From contig MU646440.1 in assembly GCA_026770585.1 (NCBI GenBank), positions 379,843 through 395,267 on the forward strand: DNA of 15,425 nucleotides, in the 5' to 3' direction. Within the stretch, counting starts at the first letter, position 1. Each line of letters begins with the position of its first letter. Positions 13,301-15,425 of the stretch are shown in pieces. The notes under the pieces are model-generated. The model was given only the letters and a program-made list of their open reading frames with translations. It was not told where the DNA came from and searched no databases. This DNA comes from Baffinella frigidus (Eukaryota; Cryptophyceae; Cryptomonadales; Baffinellaceae). The position numbers and the translations under genes are program-made.

Positions 13301-14552
13301 TCGTACTGTGATTTCACGCAACACGAGACACCAAGGATAAAGCACCACGAGACACCACGGATAAATCACCACGAGACACCACGGATACAGCAACACGAGA
13401 CACCAAGGATAAAGCAACACGCGACACCACGGATAAATCACCACGAGACACCACGGATAACAAAGTGTGTCCACCGGCTGTAAGCTATTAACTTTATTGT
13501 CAGGTTCATGTGCGGATGTATCAGAGAAAAAGGTAATTCCCCTAGGGATGAATATACGCTGCGGCGGCAGTGTGCACGCCCCCTGTGTCCGCCACACCTT
13601 TCTAGAACCTAATTTTGGAACAGCACATAATCTATCCCGCTATCTTAGGCTTCCGACGCCGAAGATAAGGGTGTATATGCTATTTTTCGCATACCATGAT
13701 GCTATCTTACGCCTGTTTATGTGGACAGATTCTGGTATGTTCCGAGATGAAATCGCAGGTTCACCTCACCTCGCCCGTGTCTCCTCTTCGCCTCTTCTTT
13801 CTTTCTTTACTGCTCTCGAGCCTGGCGGTGAGTGATTCAAACGTCAACCACTTCGCCTCAACGCCAGGTGATGTATGATCACTCTGCGATCGAAACAAGA
13901 CCAAAGTGCCCTTCCGGGACGCGAAACTAAACCGCATGCGATCTCGTCGTCTCTAGAGCTCCCTTTCGAAACTTTTGGATTCGATATTCGACCTCTCTGA
14001 AAGTCGAATAATGGTATTCGATATTCGAAGAGACGACTCGTCTCCCTTTCTGTCTCCTTTTCACCTCGGCTGTGTCTATCCTTTTCTCACAGTCTCATTT
14101 CCGCCTCACCCACAGGTTGTTTCCTCGTTGTGCGATCGAAAGAAGACGAAAGCGCCCTTCCGGGCGCTTTCAAGGCTTACAAGGCTTAGGGTTACCAAAA
14201 AACCGTTTTCCGTTTTCGAAGTCAACCTTTTCGCCTGAACTTCAGGTTATTTCCTCACTGTGCGATCGGAAGAAGACCAAGGTGCCGTTCAACGATTTTA
14301 AGGCCCAGGGTTGCCCCTAACCGCCCCTCCCGCCTCAACGTCAGGTGACGTCATCGCTCTGCGATCGGAAGAAGACCAAAACGCCCTTCCGCGATTCGAA
14401 GATGCTCGGATGAGTCTCTTTTTTCTCACTGTCTCATTTCCGCCTCACAGGTTATTTCCTCGCTGTGCGATCGGAAGAAGACGAAAGTGCCCTTCCGCGA
14501 TTCGAAGCTCACGCAGCTGCTCATGGACTCTATCGGCGGAACCTCCCTCACG
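6978..14552 (+). CDS. Kinesin motor protein (eight exons in window, 3' end missing)
   Basis: Exons 6978-7388, 7653-7724, 8424-8500, 9378-9464, 10330-10405, 11580-11675, 12953-13009 and 14451-14552 join in frame to 326 codons. They give almost a whole kinesin motor domain, which normally spans about 330-350 aa. Visible signatures: IRVVVRVRPL (9-18), ATP-binding P-loop GPTGSGKT (97-104), SCVEIYNES, FFVGDLSYG, switch I NRDSSRSH (224-231), switch II DLAGSE (260-265), ETGSINKSIFTLGK and DSKLTQLLMDSIGG. The motor hydrolyses ATP to move along microtubules. The short segment after EIYNE (LPVKFDTARG) recalls KIF12-like kinesins, but this assignment is weak. The last motor strand (LMxACxSP...) and any neck, stalk or tail lie outside. 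Introns total about 6.6 kb and are packed with small transposon-like elements and decayed exon copies. Confidence 0.88.
7653..7724 (+). CDS. Kinesin exon 2
   Basis: 24 codons, VREVQRDGLQFKI...CVEIYNES, the conserved strand that ends EIYNE in kinesins. The acceptor is AACAG and the donor TCG|GTCTGC, both phase 0. Confidence 0.8.
7894..8107. mobile_element. Fold-back element in kinesin intron 2
   Basis: Terminal inverted repeat of 18 bp (GAAACGTAGCCTCCGTGG; right end 8090-8107, one mismatch). A second inner perfect inverted pair follows, CGAGGCCATGCAA at 7926-7938 and its complement at 8058-8070. The interior is AT-rich with GCTATCTCAAG / GATAGC. No coding capacity is present, so it is MITE-like. 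Confidence 0.75.
8110..8132 (-). pseudogene. Inverted 23-bp scrap of kinesin exon 1
   Basis: The reverse complement of 8110-8132 is identical to 7299-7321 of exon 1 (ACTGGGCGGC, then CCGACAGCATCGT). It lies two bases outside the right end of the 7894-8107 fold-back element. Confidence 0.75.
8293..8390. repeat. Two short tandem duplications in intron 2
   Basis: TATTCAAAAGTCAATTTT occurs at 8293 and 8324. A 20-bp unit ACGGCTCCAAGAACGAGCA(A/C) occurs at 8351-8370 and 8371-8390, just upstream of exon 3. Confidence 0.8.
8424..8500 (+). CDS. Kinesin exon 3
   Basis: Encodes VIDLLKFSRTSEGRS then NLPVKFDTARG. With exon 2 it restores the family pattern EIYNE-x-V-x-DLL. The acceptor is GACCAG|GTG. The donor GG|GTCCGT splits the Gly codon, which exon 4 completes (GGG). 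Confidence 0.8.
8531..8626. repeat. ~100-bp interspersed repeat, copy 1
   Basis: Nearly the reverse complement of 11773-11870. Shared blocks are CAAATCGGGCCACCTTTCCG (with TTACC), a C-rich run, CCCCTACGGGTTGCCTACCG and TAGGGTC. Here it lies between exon 3 and a degenerate copy of exon 3. Confidence 0.8.
8645..8690 (+). pseudogene. Decayed copy 2 of kinesin exon 3
   Basis: GAGGGCCGCTCCAACCTCCC and CGTCAAGGTCGAC repeat the 3' half of exon 3 with two substitutions (AAGGTC for AAGTTC, ATC for ACC). The 5' half (DLLKFSRT) is missing, and the donor is mutated to GTCACT. Confidence 0.75.
8726..8844. mobile_element. Small palindromic element in intron 3
   Basis: TTGGACCAAATCG at the left end matches CGATGATTTGGTCCAA at the right end. 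The inner arms (TTAGATTTGAGATTTACCCT and complement) match imperfectly. The core 8777-8804 (GCAGAGACCCC...GGGGTCTCTGC) is a near-perfect palindrome. It is 119 bp long, with no coding capacity. Confidence 0.75.
8868..8925 (+). pseudogene. Decayed copy 3 of kinesin exon 3
   Basis: TTCTCGCACGTCCGAAGGGC then GCTCCAACCTGCCCGTCAAG repeats exon 3. A 2-bp deletion near CGCACG breaks the frame, and DLLK is lost. The donor GGGTCCGTACCC is kept intact. Copies 2 and 3 share the downstream tag CCCCGACCATGTGT, so they duplicated from each other after copy 1. Confidence 0.75.
9029..9219. mobile_element. MITE-like element with 30-bp TIRs
   Basis: 9029-9058 (CCACACGAGAATGCTAGAGG and onward) and the complement of 9190-9219 match with one mismatch. 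The element is 191 bp, AT-rich inside and without coding capacity. The terminal CCACTCGAG is shared with the elements at 10082-10294 and 13021, suggesting one superfamily. Confidence 0.85.
9378..9464 (+). CDS. Kinesin exon 4
   Basis: Encodes (G)SFFVGDLSYGKCPSEEDLLR then LYMKALRN(R), the segment before switch I. The acceptor is CTGGCAG. The donor AACCG|GTCTCA leaves CG, completed as Arg by exon 5. Both flanking joins keep the frame. Confidence 0.8.
9483..9545. repeat. 24-bp tandem repeat in intron 4
   Basis: Two and a half units beginning ACTC(A/G)TAACCT at 9483, 9507 and 9531, each followed by ...CCTAG. The repeat starts 18 bp after the exon 4 donor. Confidence 0.8.
9825..9959. mobile_element. 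CCACTTAGCAGC-family MITE, copy 1
   Basis: Left end CCGCTTAGCTGCGGCCGAG, middle AATGGATAAGATTCTAGTAA, right end AGCCCCCGGTGGCTGCTAA. It matches copy 3 (12619-12757) over most of its length, but its ends have decayed. An internal palindrome CGCCTTGAATTCAAGGCG is present. Confidence 0.8.
10082..10294. mobile_element. CCACTCGAGGCT-family MITE, copy 1
   Basis: The 15-bp ends CCACTCGAGGCTGGA (10082) and TCTAGCCTCGAGTGG (10280-10294) are inverted repeats with one mismatch. It is about 213 bp, AT-rich and non-coding. Its right part, reversed, resembles the sequence starting at 13021. Confidence 0.75.
10330..10405 (+). CDS. Kinesin exon 5 (switch I)
   Basis: Encodes SVASHEMNRDSSRSH then AILTIYVDSM, containing the invariant NxxSSRSH switch I motif that binds the nucleotide. 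The acceptor AAAATCAG lies right at the end of a transposon-like inverted repeat. The donor is ATG|GTCCGT, phase 0. Confidence 0.9.
10424..10709. mobile_element. CCACTTAGCAGC-family MITE, copy 2
   Basis: Left end CCACTTAGCGGCGACCGAG and right end GCCCCCGTTGGCTGCTAAGTGG-type, with the family core ATTCTAGTAAAAATAGTTT and TGGACTGTATCCGTGAAGC. It is 286 bp, longer than its relatives. It carries an extra ~150 bp left-centre segment and a tandem duplication of ATATTCTAGTAAAAATAGTT (about 10616-10661). Confidence 0.8.
10741..10784 (-). repeat. Short repeat shared with 855-900
   Basis: The reverse complement of this stretch reads ATCCGTCAACTTTGG, then GCGGAAAAGAGCCCGGGCTC and ACCAGATTGG. It matches 857-900 with only a few differences. 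Nothing else nearby is shared, so it is a scrap of a dispersed element. Confidence 0.7.
10859..10897. repeat. Microsatellite (ACCAAAC)n
   Basis: About five 7-bp units of CACCAAA in intron 5. The 7-bp period equals that of the telomere repeat, but the unit differs. Confidence 0.85.
11164..11608 (+). repeat. Tandem array of exon 6 5' ends plus intron
   Basis: Three units (11164-11342, 11343-11483, 11484-11608) shorten from 179 to 141 to 125 bp. Each begins TG(T/C)TGACCGCTGCCAGAAT and ends CAGGT(G/A)CAAGG(T/A)GAA, a G-run, then CACAT(C/T)ACGAC. The end is the acceptor and first ten codons of exon 6. Within units, CCAGGT recurs several times after CCATGGGG-type stretches, giving many potential 3' splice sites. 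Only the third unit runs on into DLAGSE. Confidence 0.8.
11580..11675 (+). CDS. Kinesin exon 6 (switch II)
   Basis: 32 codons, VQGEGGHITTRHGKISFVDL then AGSERLKDSHSQ, with the kinesin switch II DLAGSE. The acceptor is GGGATTCCAG, and the donor CAG|GTCCGA is phase 0. A second copy of the donor end lies 25 bp downstream (11686-11708); using it would shift the frame. Confidence 0.88.
11773..11870. repeat. ~100-bp interspersed repeat, copy 2 (inverted)
   Basis: Reverse-complement partner of 8531-8626: GACCCTACGGTAGGCAACCC, GTAGGGG, then GGTAACGGAAAGGTGGCCCG. It stands between exon 6 and a decayed copy of exon 6. Confidence 0.8.
11877..11928 (+). pseudogene. Decayed copy of kinesin exon 6 3' half
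   Basis: Read in the exon frame this gives GLAGPDRLKDSHSQ against DLAGSERLKDSHSQ in exon 6, so the switch II Asp and Glu-containing motif is ruined. CATTCTCAG|GTCC keeps the donor. The downstream match to the true intron 6 (CGAGACTCACCCC) is interrupted by the palindromic element 11945-12053. Confidence 0.75.
11945..12053. mobile_element. 109-bp palindromic element
   Basis: The ends GGCAACTTATGGGCAAAT and, inverted, GGCAGCCTATGGGCAAAT match with few differences. The centre is a perfect hairpin ATGCACTCG-CATTC-CGAGTGCAT (11983-12005). It sits inside the decayed exon 6 copy region and is non-coding. Confidence 0.7.
12100..12226. mobile_element. 127-bp MITE, copy A
   Basis: The ends GGAACATACCAGAATCTATCC and the complement of GGACAGATTCTGTCTTGTTCC form a ~21-bp TIR. 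The interior includes AGGCGTAAGATAGCATCATG and GGCGTCGGAAGCCTAAGATA. Copy B is the same length and in opposite orientation. Confidence 0.85.
12619..12757. mobile_element. CCACTTAGCAGC-family MITE, copy 3
   Basis: The best preserved copy: 12-bp perfect TIR CCACTTAGCAGC / GCTGCTAAGTGG, 139 bp long. It has the family core AATGGATAAGATTC and TGGACTGTATCCGTAAAGCC. No obvious target-site duplication was seen. Confidence 0.85.
12769..12800. repeat. Perfect 11-bp stem hairpin
   Basis: CGTTGGCGACC and GGTCGCCAACG are separated by a 10-bp C-rich loop, twelve bases after a MITE end. Role unknown. Confidence 0.7.
12953..13009 (+). CDS. Kinesin exon 7
   Basis: 19 codons, GSTLRETGSINKSIFTLGK, matching the kinesin pattern L-x-E-x-x-x-INKSL-x-x-LG. 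The acceptor is GGGGGCAG and the donor AAG|GTCTTA. A CCACTCGAGGCT element begins 12 bases after the exon end. Confidence 0.85.
13021..13216. mobile_element. CCACTCGAGGCT-family element, copy 2 (right end decayed)
   Basis: The left end CCACTCGAGGCTAGAAATGT and following ACCATTT...TTTACAAGTG match, in reverse, the right part of 10082-10294. A weak right end (AGCCTCGTG near 13216) makes the extent uncertain. Confidence 0.55.
13240..13273. repeat. GAAGCA/GAA microsatellite
   Basis: Purine-rich run of AAG/CAG trinucleotides in intron 7. Confidence 0.85.
13321..13464. repeat. 24-bp minisatellite, six units
   Basis: Exactly six 24-bp units of (A/C)CACGAGACACCA(A/C)GGATAA and A(A/T)CA-type ends. 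The minus-strand frame is open and reads YPWCLV repeats, because 24 is a multiple of three; this is a by-product of the repeat. Confidence 0.9.
13617..13743. mobile_element. 127-bp MITE, copy B (inverted to copy A)
   Basis: The reverse complement matches 12100-12226 over its full length with few differences. The flanks also agree for several bases (CATCT before, AAATTAG after), so the true element may be slightly longer. Confidence 0.85.
13868..13935 (+). pseudogene. Decayed kinesin exon 8 copy a
   Basis: Follows an acceptor-like CGCCAG. It contains SLCDRNKTKVPFRDAKLNR, but a 2-bp insertion near its start shifts the frame relative to a phase-0 splice. LTQLLMDSIGG is lost. Confidence 0.75.
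13936..14070. other. Spacer between exon 8 copies a and b
   Basis: No gene seen. TTCGATATTCGA occurs twice (about 13979 and 14018) around a GAAAGTCGAATA, making a small imperfect fold. Confidence 0.5.
14116..14190 (+). pseudogene. Decayed kinesin exon 8 copy b
   Basis: The acceptor CCCACAG is followed by VVSSLCDRKKTKAPFR, in frame for a phase-0 join to exon 7, then diverges to ALSRLTRL. The upstream stretch CTCATTTCCGCCTCAC is shared with true exon 8. Confidence 0.75.
14246..14305 (+). pseudogene. Decayed kinesin exon 8 copy c
   Basis: The acceptor CTTCAG is followed by VISSLCDRKKTKVPFNDFKA, in frame, then non-homologous sequence. Confidence 0.75.
14345..14412 (+). pseudogene. Decayed kinesin exon 8 copy d
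   Basis: The acceptor CGTCAG is followed by VTSSLCDRKKTKTPFRDSKM, then LG and a stop TGA at 14410-14412. Use as a terminal exon would give a motor truncated just after this strand. Confidence 0.75.
14451..14552 (+). CDS. Kinesin exon 8 (best preserved copy)
   Basis: 34 codons, VISSLCDRKKTKVPFRDSKL then TQLLMDSIGGTSLT. This is the conserved kinesin stretch VI-x-L...PYRDSKLT-x-LL-x-DSLGG. The acceptor is CCTCACAG, and the donor ACG|GTCTCT is followed almost at once by telomere-like repeats. The remaining motor exon(s) are not visible in the window. Confidence 0.88.
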
Positions 14553-14555
14553 GTC

Positions 14556-14870
14556 TCTTCCCTAAACCCTAAACCCTAAACCCCAATCCCTAAACCTTCT
14601 CTTCCCTAGACCCTAAACCCTAAACCCCAAACCTTAAACCTTGGAACCTCAACCCTAAACCCTCAACCCTGAACCCCAAACCTTAAACCCTGAAACCTCA
14701 ATCCTAAACCCGAAAACCTCAACCCTCAACCCTAAACCCTAAACCCTACATCCTAATCCCTAAACCCTAAACCCTAAACCCTAAACCCTAAACCCCAATC
14801 CCTAAACCCTAAACCTTAAACCCTAAACCCTAAACCCCAGACCCTAAACCCCAAACCCTAAAACGTAGAC
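14556..14870. repeat. Telomere-like repeat block in kinesin intron 8
   Basis: About 300 bp of degenerate CCCTAAA units, same orientation as 1-107, begin seven bases after the donor of exon 8. GAACC/CAACC variants mark degeneration. Confidence 0.9.
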
Positions 14871-15123
14871 CCCATCCGGTATCTCCTGAACCACATCTCC
14901 TGAACCACCCCCCACACACATGCTCAAAATGGCGGGAGTGCTCACTACGCGGGAGTGCTCACTACGTGTCACAACCCCACACGATATTCACGCGGTTGCT
15001 GACCGTTGGGTCGTGGGAGCGCTACCATACCCTCGATGGAGGTGCACACACCGCATCTGTCTTTCTATTCACAAAACTCTCTCTCAGAACACCAGGGGAT
15101 GCCAGCGTGCGTGTCCCCATCCT
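14871..15123. other. Non-coding sequence downstream of exon 8
   Basis: I searched for the last kinesin motor strand (L-M-x-A-C-x-S-P) and found none. A short direct duplication CGGGAGTGCTCACTACG occurs at about 14933 and 14950. Confidence 0.45.
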
Positions 15124-15425
15124 CAGCGCACGTGCGTAGATGCGCCTGCGGGTAGAGTACACATCGGGCTGCAGTGAGAGTACAAACCGGGCTGCAGTGC
15201 ACAGGGAGGCGCGGGCGCGCAGGTTATGGTGGTCGCGGACCTGGGGGCTCTTGCCTAGACCGTGATTCCTCATAACCTCTGAACAGGTGACGCAGGCGAT
15301 CAGCGCACGTGCGTAGATGAGCCTGCGGGGAGAGTACAAACCGGGCTGCAGTGCTGAGTACAGACCGGGCTGCGGGCAGAGTACAAACCGGGCTGCGGTG
15401 CTGATAGACGTGGGGGGTGCAGGTG
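15124..15425. repeat. Subterminal tandem repeats
   Basis: CAGCGCACGTGCGTAGATG recurs at 15124 and 15301 (177-bp period). A smaller ~23-bp unit, (A)GTACA(A/G)ACCGGGCTGC(A/G)G, occurs near 15180, 15334, 15357 and 15380. Truncated by the window end. Confidence 0.8.

Noticed and set aside
13274-13597. Minus-strand frame with YPWCLV repeats
   Set aside because: Product of a 24-bp minisatellite whose period is a multiple of three.
6978-14552. Kinesin locus as a dead pseudogene
   Set aside because: Eight exons join in frame with all nucleotide-binding motifs intact and a coherent splice pattern; only extra exon copies are broken.

Overview
The window looks like subtelomeric nuclear DNA of a eukaryote with plant/algal-type (TTTAGGG)n telomeres. 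The C-rich strand AAACCCC/AAACCCT lies at the left edge, and degenerate copies recur at 2576-2973, 4893-6049 and 14556-14870. Reading frames are broken by GT-AG introns, and gene density is low. The 'LWALA' helical repeats with a RAP domain are typical of algae and alveolates (chlorophytes, chromerids, dinoflagellates and others). A secondary-plastid alga or chromerid-like organism would fit, but the species cannot be fixed from this sequence.

Layout: 1-107 telomere-like repeats. 108-1816 is mostly non-genic, with two fold-back elements (466-613, 653-851) and two weak coding candidates (942-1114 plus; 1095-1451 minus). 1817-4225 is a two-exon gene for a RAP-domain, octotricopeptide-like repeat protein (668 aa). 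Its 402-bp intron consists almost entirely of telomere-like repeats. 4226-6977 is intergenic and holds a fold-back, a direct repeat, a large inverted (TTTAGGG-sense) telomere-like block with two related islands, and four copies of a ~90-140 bp repeat. 6978 to beyond 14552 is a kinesin motor gene. It is in eight small exons that join in frame to 326 codons and contain the P-loop, SSRSH, DLAGSE and INKS signatures. Its 3' end is not in the window. 14556-15425 is telomere-like repeat and then a subterminal tandem repeat, presumably inside intron 8.

The kinesin introns hold at least five families of short inverted-repeat (MITE-like) elements, some nested. They also hold decayed copies of the gene's own exons: exon 3 three times, exon 6 in a tandem array plus a decayed 3' copy, exon 8 five times, and a 23-bp inverted scrap of exon 1. 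All eight kinesin donors start GTC[C/T] instead of GT[A/G]AG, and most acceptors are followed by GT, so intron ends share a GGT repeat. The strongest leads are the telomere-repeat intron that supplies its own splice signals and the arrays of decoy exons in the kinesin gene. Exon joins were worked out by eye from reading frame, splice dinucleotides and family motifs; no alignment or RNA evidence was available.
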